A DNA stretch of 60,793 nt from an uncultured Dehalococcoidia bacterium (lineage in GTDB: Bacteria; Chloroflexota; Dehalococcoidia; Lucifugimonadales; Lucifugimonadaceae): positions 1 through 60,793 of the forward strand of contig CAJWWK010000008.1 in assembly GCA_913048295.1 (NCBI GenBank), in the 5' to 3' direction. Shown one piece after another: positions 1-9,179 of this stretch. The notes under the pieces are model-generated. The model searched no databases. It worked only from the letters and a program-made list of their open reading frames with translations, and was not told the DNA's origin. The translations under genes were made by a program, and so were the position numbers. The first letter of the stretch is position 1. The number at the start of each line of letters is the position of its first letter.

Positions 1-390
<390 letters not shown>

Positions 391-415
391 AGGGCCCGGC
401 ATTGCCGGGCCTTTT
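391..415 (+). terminator. Rho-independent terminator of the 16S transcript
   Basis: A perfect 8-bp stem GGCCCGGC (393-400) / GCCGGGCC (404-411) with an ATT loop is followed directly by TTTT. It ends the rrs transcript before any 23S gene. Confidence 0.85.
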
Positions 416-419
416 CGCG

Positions 420-671
420 CCCGGGAGCGTTTTAGCTCCGGGCGTGCGAGGCGCACTTGCTCGCGCGTCGCATATCTCCTTCTTTTTTGGTCTCCCCCGG
501 TCTGGGGGAGAGGGCGTTACCAGCTACGGGCGTTCTTTTGGGCCGGGCGTTAGAGGCTGACTTGGGCCTTAATTGCAATCTCGTTAGCTCCGGGCGTCGT
601 CGAACGACTTGGTCGCTCGCGGGGTCTGCTACGCGGCCCCTGACCCCTCCCGAAGGAGGGGTATAGGGCAG
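420..671. repeat. Mosaic intergenic repeat, copy A
   Basis: GC-rich non-coding block built from short modules that recur near 6.1 kb and 24.5-24.8 kb. AGCTCCGGGCG occurs at 434 and again near 588. GCGCGTCGCATATCTCC (463-479) recurs exactly at 24698-24714. The palindrome ACCCCTCCCGAAGGAGGGG (643-661) recurs at 24578-24596. Similar GGAGAGGGCGT segments occur in copies A and C. No transposase is present. The modules are shared in different orders, so this is a composite of small palindromic repeats rather than one unit. Confidence 0.7.
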
Positions 672-706
672 AGTTCAGCCTTGTACCGACTCTGTACACT
701 GCCCAC

Positions 707-1126
707 ATGACACACGAACACGGCCCTGCCAACGAAATAGTTATTACGACTGCAGACAATCTAGAAATGGAAGTAAGTTCAGGCCCCATGACACGCTTGG
801 CCGGAGTCTCTGAACTTCTGACGGGATCGACCGGCATCCACATGGCAATTGCCAATATTCCACCCGGCCGCTGCTCAACCGCGCACTATCACGTCAACTG
901 CGAATCGGCGATATACGTGATCAGCGGCAGCGGAACGTTCCTGTCCGGTGAGCAACTGGAGAAGGAAGAGCCGATCAACGCCGGCGACTTCATATTCGTA
1001 CCACCCGACGCCAATCACCAGCCTGTCAACACATCGGGAACGGACGATCTCATCATCATCGTTGCCCGAAACGCTCCGGTCGAGATAGTCGTGGAATTGG
1101 AAGGCGCCGGTCGCCAGGACTGCTGA
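707..1126 (+). CDS. Small cupin-domain protein
   Basis: 139 residues, the size of a single-domain cupin (Cupin_2 type). A glycine/proline-rich first cupin motif is visible around residues 50-75 (IPPGRCSTAHYHVNCESAIYV, with H62 and H64 as probable metal ligands). A second follows near 93-107 (GDFIFVPPDANHQPVN), where H105 would be the third ligand. Such proteins bind a metal and often act on small oxygenated metabolites or serve as sensors; the substrate cannot be read from sequence. It stands alone between the 16S terminator and tRNA-Ile, in a place where other bacteria have the rRNA spacer. Start is the first ATG of the frame. Confidence 0.8.
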   Translation: MTHEHGPANEIVITTADNLEMEVSSGPMTRLAGVSELLTGSTGIHMAIANIPPGRCSTAHYHVNCESAIYVISGSGTFLSGEQLEKEEPINAGDFIFVPPDANHQPVNTSGTDDLIIIVARNAPVEIVVELEGAGRQDC

Positions 1127-1238
1127 TATTGTGTGAACTCGTGAGATTGCGGAAAAATTACCACAAATTCGTCCACAAGCAGTAGTAAAATTCACTGTTG
1201 CGGCTGGTGTACTCCACAGTCCACAGACCGCCATACGC

Positions 1239-1315
1239 GGGCCCGTAGCTCAGTTGGTTAGAGCGCTACTCTGATAAAGTAGAGGTCGGATGTTCGAGTC
1301 ATCCCGGGCCCACCA
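1239..1315 (+). tRNA. tRNA-Ile (anticodon GAT)
   Basis: Full cloverleaf: 7-bp acceptor GGGCCCG (1239-1245) / CGGGCCC (1305-1311); D arm GCTC...GAGC; anticodon stem CTACT/AGTAG around loop CTGATAA (1271-1277) with anticodon GAT at 1273-1275; T arm GGATG-TTCGAGT-CATCC (1288-1304). Discriminator A1312 and CCA (1313-1315) are encoded. tRNA-Ile(GAT) usually sits in the 16S-23S spacer; here it follows the 16S by 1.2 kb with a protein gene and a terminator in between. Confidence 0.97.
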
Positions 1316-1449
1316 TTTACGTATTTCTCAAACTTATTTCGCCGCCATTTTGGCGGTGTCGTGCATTAACTCGCACCTGTTTTATTCGTACTTCGAGGTT
1401 TTGTCGGCGCAGCGGAACGCGAAGTCTGGCGGTATAGGATGGAAAGCCT

Positions 1450-2577
1450 TTGGCCATTCGATCGAAAAAACCGCGTCGTAAGAGCGTACAACCGCGGGCG
1501 GTCGCACCTTTGAACCGTTACGACATCGAAACGGTGTTCGGAATTGAGAGCTACGTCGAGACGGAGATACGGCAGCAACTCAGGGGCCGCTTGGTTCTCC
1601 ATAAGCGGACGAAACCCGGTCGGATCCGAATCGATTATGCGGGTGACGCGGGCGGTCTGACCGACCTTCGCTCTGCTGTGGCGGTTTACGGAACGCTGTC
1701 AGTCCCGACCAGGCGTCCGACCGGACTGCTCGGTCACGGCAATTTCACGACACTGGTTTCAAAAGCCCGCGATGTGATGAAGCGCTACCCGGCAGGCACA
1801 TTCACCACGCTTTCTATATCTGCGTCCGGGAAAGAGACGAAGGTCATCCGCCGGATCATCGATTCACTGTGCGACGAACTGGGCCTTGCGTATGAAGGAG
1901 GGCAGGGCGACCTTGCGATTGCCCTGACGCGCTCGTCGCAGGACGAGCCCGGCTGGGACGTTTCGATACGGCTCACACCCCGCCCGCTGTCGACCCGGCC
2001 CTGGCGCGTGTGCAACATGCCGGGGGCTATCAACGCGACGGTCGCGCATGTTGTGGCGCAACTGACAAACCCCGCGCCGCATCAGCACTTCCTTAACCTG
2101 GCATGCGGATCGTCCACGATCATGATCGAACGGCTTCGAATCGGTCTTGTGCGATCGGCGGTCGGAGTGGACATTGATCCGGCGGCGATCGATTGCAGTG
2201 CACAGAATCTAACGGCTGGCAATCTCGGCATCGACGCCAGACTGGTCTGCGCAGATGCCGTCGACCTGCCCTTTCCAAATGCCAGTTTCGATGCAATCGT
2301 TGCCGATTTGCCATTCGGGATGCTCGTGGCCCGTAACGACGACAATGCGGTGTTTTACCCGAAAGTGCTGATGGAAGCGGCCCGGGTTGCGAAATCGCAG
2401 GCGATATTTTCACTGATCGCGGTCGACCACCGCTCGATTCAGCAGGCAACCGACTCGCTTGGTAAATACTGGAGAATAAAACAGACGGTGCCGTTCAAAC
2501 TCTCTTTCAAACGCGGCTACATCAGCCCATCGATTTTCGTTCTCGAGCGGTCCAATGTGGAAGTCGTCGGAGACTGA
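1450..2577 (+). CDS. THUMP/UPF0020-type RNA guanine-N2 methyltransferase
   Basis: 375 residues. The N-terminal ~160 residues resemble the poorly conserved THUMP-containing part of the TrmN/Trm14/RlmL superfamily. The C-terminal half is a Rossmann methyltransferase: SAM motif I NLACGSSTIMIE (about 215-226), acidic ribose contact VGVDID (about 238-243), and catalytic motif ADLPFG (285-290), the form used by tRNA (guanine-N2) methyltransferases of the COG0116 group. The likely role is m2G modification of tRNA or rRNA; the exact target nucleotide cannot be told. The chosen start is TTG, with GGAAAG six bases upstream. It follows tRNA-Ile in the same orientation, 134 bp downstream. Confidence 0.75.
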   Translation: MAIRSKKPRRKSVQPRAVAPLNRYDIETVFGIESYVETEIRQQLRGRLVLHKRTKPGRIRIDYAGDAGGLTDLRSAVAVYGTLSVPTRRPTGLLGHGNFTTLVSKARDVMKRYPAGTFTTLSISASGKETKVIRRIIDSLCDELGLAYEGGQGDLAIALTRSSQDEPGWDVSIRLTPRPLSTRPWRVCNMPGAINATVAHVVAQLTNPAPHQHFLNLACGSSTIMIERLRIGLVRSAVGVDIDPAAIDCSAQNLTAGNLGIDARLVCADAVDLPFPNASFDAIVADLPFGMLVARNDDNAVFYPKVLMEAARVAKSQAIFSLIAVDHRSIQQATDSLGKYWRIKQTVPFKLSFKRGYISPSIFVLERSNVEVVGD

Positions 2578-2691
2578 CCCCGCAGATAAGTGCCCCGCAC
2601 AACAGCGTGTACCGAGAATGCTCGCAATATCCGGCTTACTGGCAAACCAACGGGCACTACAAGTTCGATAGACTGCGGGTGATCTCCGGTA

Positions 2692-5600
2692 TTGACCGAT
2701 GAATTCAGGTTCTTCAGTAGCTTGAATTCGGGTTCCGAGTATTTCTTCATCTTGAACTTTTTACGATTGGTACAACGCCGCGCCCGCGGCGACCGCTTCC
2801 TCGCGATCGGAGTGCTGATCGCCGTATTTCTTGCCGCGACCGTTGCTGCAGGTGGTCCGATATACCTGCGTTCGCTCGAACGTGTGGGCATGGCCGATGT
2901 CGTCGATACTCTCGGTGTGCACAACAAGAACCTTGCCGTTGTTTCCAGCTGGATACCGCTCGAATCAACGGCGATCGAAGAGGCCGACGCACAGGTCAAT
3001 TCTGCCGTAAGCGACGCTCTCCTGCCTATCATTCAGCGCCGCTCAACCCGTATCAAGTCCCGGGCGCACTTCTGGGGATTGAACGATACGGAAATCGCTC
3101 GAGGTGAGTTTGTGTCCAGGGCCTACTTCCACGAGATGGAAGGCATGTTCGACGAAGTCACATATGTGGAAGGCAGGCCCCCGAACACCAACCTGAGGAC
3201 CGATGAAAACGGCGACATGATCGTTGAGGTTGCAGTGTACGAGCCGCGGTCGAACCAACTCAGGCATGGCGACGTGCTCGAAGATTTGAATATCGGCGAC
3301 ATTATTCTTGCGACGTCGATATCCAGGAGCGCCGGGATTGTGAAGGGTGAAATCGTCGGTAAATTCATTGAAATCGAACCCCGCGGTGAGTTCTGGCTCG
3401 GCAGTCCCGCTACGATCCTCGAACCCGTGCCGCCAACGCAGTTTGGCGGCCGAGAAAACCCGATAGTGCTGTTCACTGCGAACGACGCGATAGCGGCCGG
3501 CGTGGGTCCTTCCAACGCCGGGTTGCCGATGAACTACATGCGGGTGCTGTTTACCGACCCTGAACGGATTTCGCTAACCAAAGCGGGCGTCATCGTCTCG
3601 GCCACTGACCATTTTGAGCAGGTGATCACCGATGACATGCCCAGGGCTACCGCGCTGCTCGGGTTGCGGGCTTCGACCAGGCGTATGTCGACGAAAATGC
3701 TGTTTTTGCGCCTGCCAGCGCTACTTTTGGCGGCGCTGGGAGTGGCGGTAGTCGGCTATTACCTGTTCCTCGTTTCGGGGTTGATCGCCCGAAGGCGAGA
3801 ACTGGAAACCGCGATGCTGCGGTCGCGCGGGTTATCGACGTTGCAGGTCGTGCGCGTGCAGGTCATCGAAGCGGTGGTCACAGTGGCGCTGCCCGCGGCC
3901 GTCGCCCCGCTCCTTGCTTCAGCGGCGATCGGGCTGGCTGGTCGCCTCCCGGTATTTAAGTCGTTAACCGGCGGGCAGAACCTGCCGGTTGAACTATCGC
4001 TAATGGCCTGGGCATGGGCAGCCGGCGCCGCCCTCGTGGCGTTCATTATCGTGCTCGTCCCGACCCTGGCCATCGCGCGCTCAGGCCTTGCGGATGTCGA
4101 GCGTTCGAGGGCGCGACCGGACCGGCCACCGGTGTTCCAGAGGTTGTATTTCGATCTGCTGATCGTCATCCTCGGTGGTCTTTTCCTGTGGGAGATCACA
4201 ACGCGTGGCGTTGCGACGACCGACCGAGATGGAGAGATTGTCACCGATCCGACCCTGCTTTTCGCCCCGGTAATGTTGCTGATATCGGTGGCGCTCCTGG
4301 TGTTGCGGGTATTCCCGCTGGTAACGAAGGCCGGGTCGTGGCTGGCGACTCGATTCACATCGGCCTCGGCTGCGGTCGGATTCTGGCGTCTGAGCAGAAG
4401 TCCTTACTGGTACGCCTGGCCGGCGCTGCTGATAATCCTGGGCGTTGGTCTTGGCGTGATGGTCGGAACTCTCGGTTCGACGTTGGAACGGAGCAGCCGC
4501 GAGCAGATTTTTTACGATAACGGTACGAATTTTCGGATACAGCCCGGTTCATCACGCACAGACGTTCGCCCCGCCGATATTGCTGAGCTGACCGCCATAG
4601 AAGGCGTGAATTCCGCCACCATGGCGTTTCGACAGACCGCGAAAATTGGCACGACGGGCCGGGGACTTGAATTCACGGTTCTCGGTATTGAATCGGAGCG
4701 ATTTGGGGAAATGGCGTGGTTCAGAGACGATTTCTCAGATGTGGACCTGGGCACGTTGCTCGAGCGAGTGAATGTGCCCGCGAAGCCGGAACCGATCATC
4801 CTGCCTGAAGGCGCAACCACCATTTCGGCCTGGACGAAACAGGACCCGTACGTTATCGACCATTTCTTCTGGATCGTCCTGAAGGACTCAGAAGATCGGC
4901 AGGTGACTGTAACCCTTGGCCAGATCGGTGCCGAGTGGTCGGAGCAATTCGGTGAGATTCCCGAACACCTGGTGGACCCGATCGAGATTATTTCACTGCA
5001 GACGTTCATGCAGGCAGGCGGCGATGGTGGAGCGCCGACAACCTGGCATTTTGACGATCTAAAAGTTACGGGACCGGGTTTTGAGCAGGTGCTCCTGGAC
5101 TTCGAAGACACCGGCCTGTGGACGCCACTGCCAACTTCTAACGGCCTCGACGACGTGTACTCAGATGCTGCCGAGGAACCCGGAGTGGGCGAGCCGGGAT
5201 TCGGTGTGGGCAAGGCCGTGCTTGAGCGGGGGACGGTAGCGGGGGTGCGCGGGCTGTACCGCAGCGCCAGTGGTGACCCACTTCACGTGATCGTTTCGGA
5301 AAACTTTTTGAGCCTGGGCGCCGTCGCACCCGGTCAGCCCATCGTCGTTCAGATTTTTGGCGGCTTCCTTCCCGTTGTGCCGGTCGGGACTGTGAGCCTG
5401 TTTCCAACACTCGATCCTGATACCCGCCCGTTTATGGTCATCGATGTCGAATCGCTGCTGGGATTTGTTGAGCTCCGCGGGTTGGTGAACATTAGCGCCA
5501 ACGAGATATTCGTCGATATCGATCCGGAAGGACACGCGGCAACGGCCCGGAGGATCCGGCAGGTGTTCAGAGCAGGCTCGTTGTTCGATCGGGAGGCCCG

Positions 5601-6060
5601 AATTGAGGATTCCGTTATCGACCCGCTTACGGTCGCCGGATGGCGGGGGATGGGCTTTGTGGCACTGATAGTCGGCGGCGGGGCACTGGTGCTTGGATAT
5701 TTTACATACCTGGTCGCGCACTCAAACCGCACGATTCACGATTCTGCCTATCTCCGTGCAATGGGACTGTCGAAACTCGGATTCATGAGGAGCGCCCTGA
5801 TTGAGCACGGCATCGTGGCGGGAATCGGCGTGATCGTTGGAATTGCTTCAGGTCTTGTGGCGAGCCGAGTTGCCGTGGGTGCGATTGCCCATTCGGAGAC
5901 TGGAAGAGAACTCCTCCCACCGTTCATTTTGCAGACGAGTTGGTGGCCGGTCGCGACGATACTGGTGCTCGCAGCGGGTGCGGGTATTATCGGTGTGGTA
6001 TCGGCGTTTATCGGGTTCCTCCGCACACCGCTACATGAACTAACTCGCTCGGCCGAGTAG
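2692..6060 (+). CDS. Large FtsX/MacB-type ABC transporter permease
   Basis: Up to 1122 residues, about the size of long double-FtsX permeases. One N-terminal membrane segment (about 38-60) is followed by a long external domain. A first FtsX block lies near 340-500 (LLAALGVAVVGYYLFLVSG, then the ETAMLRSRGLSTLQV signature), with further membrane segments to about 605. A second long external domain follows. The C-terminal FtsX block (about 983-1115) carries a second SAYLRAMGLSKLGF signature. Such permeases move lipids, peptides or lipoproteins, or signal mechanically, with a MacB/LolD-type ATPase. No ATPase gene adjoins it here. The start is uncertain: TTG at 2692, 2722 and 2752 are all in frame, and 2752 gives the more typical cytoplasmic N-terminus MNFLRLVQRRARGDR. 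Confidence 0.82.
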   Translation: MTDEFRFFSSLNSGSEYFFILNFLRLVQRRARGDRFLAIGVLIAVFLAATVAAGGPIYLRSLERVGMADVVDTLGVHNKNLAVVSSWIPLESTAIEEADAQVNSAVSDALLPIIQRRSTRIKSRAHFWGLNDTEIARGEFVSRAYFHEMEGMFDEVTYVEGRPPNTNLRTDENGDMIVEVAVYEPRSNQLRHGDVLEDLNIGDIILATSISRSAGIVKGEIVGKFIEIEPRGEFWLGSPATILEPVPPTQFGGRENPIVLFTANDAIAAGVGPSNAGLPMNYMRVLFTDPERISLTKAGVIVSATDHFEQVITDDMPRATALLGLRASTRRMSTKMLFLRLPALLLAALGVAVVGYYLFLVSGLIARRRELETAMLRSRGLSTLQVVRVQVIEAVVTVALPAAVAPLLASAAIGLAGRLPVFKSLTGGQNLPVELSLMAWAWAAGAALVAFIIVLVPTLAIARSGLADVERSRARPDRPPVFQRLYFDLLIVILGGLFLWEITTRGVATTDRDGEIVTDPTLLFAPVMLLISVALLVLRVFPLVTKAGSWLATRFTSASAAVGFWRLSRSPYWYAWPALLIILGVGLGVMVGTLGSTLERSSREQIFYDNGTNFRIQPGSSRTDVRPADIAELTAIEGVNSATMAFRQTAKIGTTGRGLEFTVLGIESERFGEMAWFRDDFSDVDLGTLLERVNVPAKPEPIILPEGATTISAWTKQDPYVIDHFFWIVLKDSEDRQVTVTLGQIGAEWSEQFGEIPEHLVDPIEIISLQTFMQAGGDGGAPTTWHFDDLKVTGPGFEQVLLDFEDTGLWTPLPTSNGLDDVYSDAAEEPGVGEPGFGVGKAVLERGTVAGVRGLYRSASGDPLHVIVSENFLSLGAVAPGQPIVVQIFGGFLPVVPVGTVSLFPTLDPDTRPFMVIDVESLLGFVELRGLVNISANEIFVDIDPEGHAATARRIRQVFRAGSLFDREARIEDSVIDPLTVAGWRGMGFVALIVGGGALVLGYFTYLVAHSNRTIHDSAYLRAMGLSKLGFMRSALIEHGIVAGIGVIVGIASGLVASRVAVGAIAHSETGRELLPPFILQTSWWPVATILVLAAGAGIIGVVSAFIGFLRTPLHELTRSAE

Positions 6061-6065
6061 CAGAT

Positions 6066-6165
6066 GGGTTATTAGCTCCGGACGTTGGCGTTTTGCTCCG
6101 GGCGCACATTCGTGCTTGGTCGCCGCTGCAATCTACCCTCCCCTAGGCCCCCCCTAAGTGGGAGG
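6066..6165. repeat. Mosaic intergenic repeat, copy B
   Basis: Short non-coding block between convergent genes. TTAGCTCCGG and TTGCTCCGGGCG echo copy A. CCGGGCGCACATTCGTGC (starting 6098; identity continues three bases further) recurs at 24653. GCTTGGTCGC and GCTGCAATCTACCCTCC (6125-6141) recur at 24546-24573. It ends in a pyrimidine/purine hairpin-like stretch. Confidence 0.7.
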
Positions 6166-6169
6166 AAAA

Positions 6170-7336
6170 TCACCGCACCCGTTCTATGAACTCCGTTACC
6201 AGGAATTCGTATTCATCGGTGAAGTAATTCCACCCCTGAACGTGACCGGCATCGGCAAACGTGTGGAGTTCGACAAGATCGGGTGCTAGATCGGCAAATT
6301 CGATGCTTGTCTCGATAGGCACCGTGTCGTCTGTATCGCCGTGAAACAGCAGGATGGGAACGGTCATTTCATCGGCGTGTGAGAGGAAATCCAGCGCCCC
6401 CCAGTCGACGCCGAACCGCAGAGCTGAGAAGAACTTCGCCGCGGCTGTGATCGGGGGCGGGACACTCCGCTCTTCGGCACCTTTATCGACCGTCCTGCCG
6501 AAGTTGAGCATGGGCGCATCGAGTATCAACCCCGAGGTGAAGCCGGCGAGATCGGACTGGAGCTGGTAGTTCACGACTATCCCGCCGCCCATCGAGTAGC
6601 CGACCAGGACGATGTCTGAAGCCCCGTTGTCGAGCGCGTACTGCACCGCGGCCTCAACGTCCTCCCATTCGGTCACCCCGAAATCGTAGTAGCCAGACTT
6701 GCTCGGTGGTGCGCCTTCGTCGTTGCGATAGTCGATGGTCAGCGAGTGGATGCCGAGGGCCGCGAGATTGTTGAGAAGCTTGATCGACGTGTCGCGCCCG
6801 GCAGTACGGCCGTGAACGAGCACAGCCCACACTTCTGGACCGTCCGGCTCAGAGAGGTCGGGAGAGATGTACCAGGCACCGAGGTTTCCGATCGGGCCTG
6901 GAATTACAACCTCCTGATAGTCGAGTCCATAGGACGAGAAAGGATCGTGGGGAAACGCCGTACGTTCGAGATAGACCTGCTCGCCAACCTGAAACTCTCC
7001 GACCATCTGAACGAAATCTCGGGTTACAAGGCCGCCGGAATCTGAAATGACGTCTCCGAGCTGGCCGTAGTCCTCGCCGTTGGTGACACCCCACCTTGCC
7101 GAAATCGAAAGATTTTCGTCTTCCTCGGCGCCGTCGAGCAGTTTCAGGGTTATCGTATCTTCGCCGATTGCAGCGATCGACAGATTGAGCTCAGGCGGTG
7201 TGTGGTCGATTTCGAGCCCGTCTGCTTCAAGTACGTCGGAGAAGTACCAGCCGCCGCCCGCGATCGCCAGCACCGCCAGCACCACAACGCCGGTCAGGAT
7301 GTAGCGAATCAACTTATTTAGATACAGAATTCCCAT
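6170..7336 (-). CDS. Membrane-anchored alpha/beta hydrolase
   Basis: 388 residues from the ATG at 7336; a GTG 25 codons upstream is possible but gives an atypical N-terminus. One hydrophobic segment at the start (about 9-30) suggests a membrane anchor with an external catalytic domain. A ~110-residue spacer domain precedes the fold. The hydrolase core has VLVHGRTAGRDTS (oxyanion region), the nucleophile elbow GYSMGGG with its serine at about residue 245, HGDTDDTVP for the acid region, and DAGHVQGW supplying the catalytic histidine. The layout resembles BAAT/YfhR-like esterases and dienelactone-hydrolase relatives. The substrate is unknown. It stands alone and converges with the upstream permease. 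Confidence 0.82.
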   Translation of the reverse strand: MGILYLNKLIRYILTGVVVLAVLAIAGGGWYFSDVLEADGLEIDHTPPELNLSIAAIGEDTITLKLLDGAEEDENLSISARWGVTNGEDYGQLGDVISDSGGLVTRDFVQMVGEFQVGEQVYLERTAFPHDPFSSYGLDYQEVVIPGPIGNLGAWYISPDLSEPDGPEVWAVLVHGRTAGRDTSIKLLNNLAALGIHSLTIDYRNDEGAPPSKSGYYDFGVTEWEDVEAAVQYALDNGASDIVLVGYSMGGGIVVNYQLQSDLAGFTSGLILDAPMLNFGRTVDKGAEERSVPPPITAAAKFFSALRFGVDWGALDFLSHADEMTVPILLFHGDTDDTVPIETSIEFADLAPDLVELHTFADAGHVQGWNYFTDEYEFLVTEFIERVR

Positions 7337-7492
7337 TGCCGCCCCGGTGTTTATGGCCTGAACATCGGTGATCGGAGCGAATAGTAGCAGTGCCCCACGG
7401 TGCCCATGCACGATGCTTCGTTGACCGGCCTCTGTTACAGTCTCCCAACCCTGCTGGTTCTTGCATTTTTTATCTCAGGTGAATAGTTTCCG

Positions 7493-7990
7493 GTGGAGCA
7501 CGATCACAAAAACAAGATGCCTGACCTGCTTCCGGGGCCCCATGGACACCCGGAGTGCTCGGTGTGCGGTCGCACCATCTGGAACGACCCGAAACTGGCG
7601 GCCGCGGCGATCGTCCCGATGGACGGTGGGATTGTGATGGTCCAGCGTGCGATCGAGCCGGCCATCGGTAAGTGGAGTTTTCCATCCGGATATGTCGACC
7701 GCGGCGAAAAAGTTGAACGGGCCGTCGAGCGCGAGGTGCGCGAGGAGTGCGGACTCGAAACCGTGGTCGAAGGGCTGGTGGGTATTTATTCGGAGGACGG
7801 CAACGCAATCGTCCTGGCGGTGTACGAAGTTCGGGTTACGGGCGGGGTTTTGCAGGTTGGCGACCATGAGACGCTCGATGTGAAAGTTGTCGATGTTGAA
7901 AACCTGCCGAGCCTGGCCTTTAACCATGATCGGGGGATTATCGCCGACTGGATTGCCCGGAAGAGTTTGCCGACCAGCGGAGATTCCTGA
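7493..7990 (+). CDS. Nudix hydrolase
   Basis: 165 residues. A full Nudix box GX5EX7REUXEEXGU runs from G66 to L88 (GYVDRGEKVERAVE, then REVREECGL), giving the metal site that cleaves nucleoside diphosphates linked to another group. The N-terminus carries a CSVCGRTIWNDPK knuckle with one CxxC pair, as in NudC/ADP-ribose pyrophosphatase-like subfamilies. Start GTG at 7493, chosen because the domain begins soon after and no better start exists. The exact substrate (ADP-ribose, NADH, oxidised nucleotide) cannot be called. A flavoenzyme pair follows 53 bp downstream on the same strand. Confidence 0.88.
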   Translation: MEHDHKNKMPDLLPGPHGHPECSVCGRTIWNDPKLAAAAIVPMDGGIVMVQRAIEPAIGKWSFPSGYVDRGEKVERAVEREVREECGLETVVEGLVGIYSEDGNAIVLAVYEVRVTGGVLQVGDHETLDVKVVDVENLPSLAFNHDRGIIADWIARKSLPTSGDS

Positions 7991-8042
7991 TGCAGCCAGC
8001 ACGGGCCTCGGTACGCCCGGCGACTAACGTTAAGAACAGGCC

Positions 8043-9179
8043 ATGAGAACTCATAGCGATGTCGTAATAATCGGTGGTGGTGCCGTCGGGACTTCGATTG
8101 TCTACCACCTTGCAATTAACGGCGCGAGCGTGACGATCGTCGAACGCGACTCGATCGCTAGTCACGCCTCGGGTTTTTCAGGAGGGTTACTGAACCCCAC
8201 AAGTGAAATCGGCAAGCTTGTGCCGCTGCATCACCAATCGTTCCGCATGCACGAAGAGATGCTCGACCGCGTGCAGGAAGAATCGGGAATCGACGCGCAG
8301 GTGCTGAGGATGCCACACATTGAACTGGCGCTTACGGAGGACGATGTTGAAGTCCAAAAAGCGGATTTGCGGCGAATTTCGTATTTCCCCGACTTCAAAT
8401 CCGATTGGCTCGAACCGGGTGACATCCGGAAGCTGGAGCCGAGGATAACTGAGGACCTTTACGGCGGTGTACTCGTCGAGGACGTGATCATTCTCGATAG
8501 CTACAACCTGACGCTCGCGACTTCCCGAGCGGCCGAACTGCACGGGGCCGAAATCGTGCTCAGGGAAGCGACCGGGATTATCTACGAAAACGACCGTGTA
8601 GTCGGTGTGGAGTTGGGTCCCGATCGCATAAATTGCGATGCTGTGGTACTGGCGCTCGGGCCGTGGTCGGGAGCAGCAAGTCTCTGGCTCGATATCGATG
8701 TTCCGGTTGCACCTCAAAAAGGTGAGCTGGTACGACTTGAAGGGTTCGACCGACCGCTTGGCTTTCATCTGCGGTCGCACTATTCAGGCATGCATTCTTC
8801 GGCTTACCAGAAGGCCGACGGGCTGCTCTGGATGGGTGCTACGAGAATGGACGGCAGCGGATTCGACACGGTGCCAACGGGCGATGCACTCGAGCGGATT
8901 TCCAGCATCGGCATACGCATGATCCCCGAACTCGAATCGCACCGTGTCGTCTTGCAGACCGCGTGTCTGCGCCCGGTCACTCCCGACGGCGATCCGATTC
9001 TCGGTCGGGTCCCCGGAAAAGATGGCCTTTTTATTGCGACCGGTACTGCCGGCCAGGGGATACTACTTGCGCCAGTGATCGGAAGGGCGATATCCGACCT
9101 GGTAACTACAGGCGAGACTGATGTCGACATCTCGCCGTTCGGGTTCGAGAGATTTAGCGGGCAAGGACCGGATTTATGA
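8043..9179 (+). CDS. FAD-dependent oxidoreductase (DadA/glycine-oxidase type), copy 1
   Basis: 378 residues of the DAO family. The N-terminal dinucleotide-binding motif VVIIGGGAVGTSIVYHL ends in the acidic IVERD that binds the FAD ribose. The middle has the substrate domain, and the C-terminal FAD motif is ACLRPVTPDGDPILGRVPG followed by GTAGQGILLAP. Members oxidise amines or amino acids such as sarcosine, glycine or D-amino acids; the substrate is not readable. Its TGA overlaps the ATG of the next gene (ATGA), and the two proteins are clearly homologous along their whole length. The pair probably forms a translationally coupled, possibly heteromeric enzyme. Confidence 0.88.
   Translation: MRTHSDVVIIGGGAVGTSIVYHLAINGASVTIVERDSIASHASGFSGGLLNPTSEIGKLVPLHHQSFRMHEEMLDRVQEESGIDAQVLRMPHIELALTEDDVEVQKADLRRISYFPDFKSDWLEPGDIRKLEPRITEDLYGGVLVEDVIILDSYNLTLATSRAAELHGAEIVLREATGIIYENDRVVGVELGPDRINCDAVVLALGPWSGAASLWLDIDVPVAPQKGELVRLEGFDRPLGFHLRSHYSGMHSSAYQKADGLLWMGATRMDGSGFDTVPTGDALERISSIGIRMIPELESHRVVLQTACLRPVTPDGDPILGRVPGKDGLFIATGTAGQGILLAPVIGRAISDLVTTGETDVDISPFGFERFSGQGPDL

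Noticed and set aside
1290-1481. 63-codon frame overlapping tRNA-Ile
   Set aside because: Starts inside the tRNA and runs into the methyltransferase gene; no family similarity or ribosome site.
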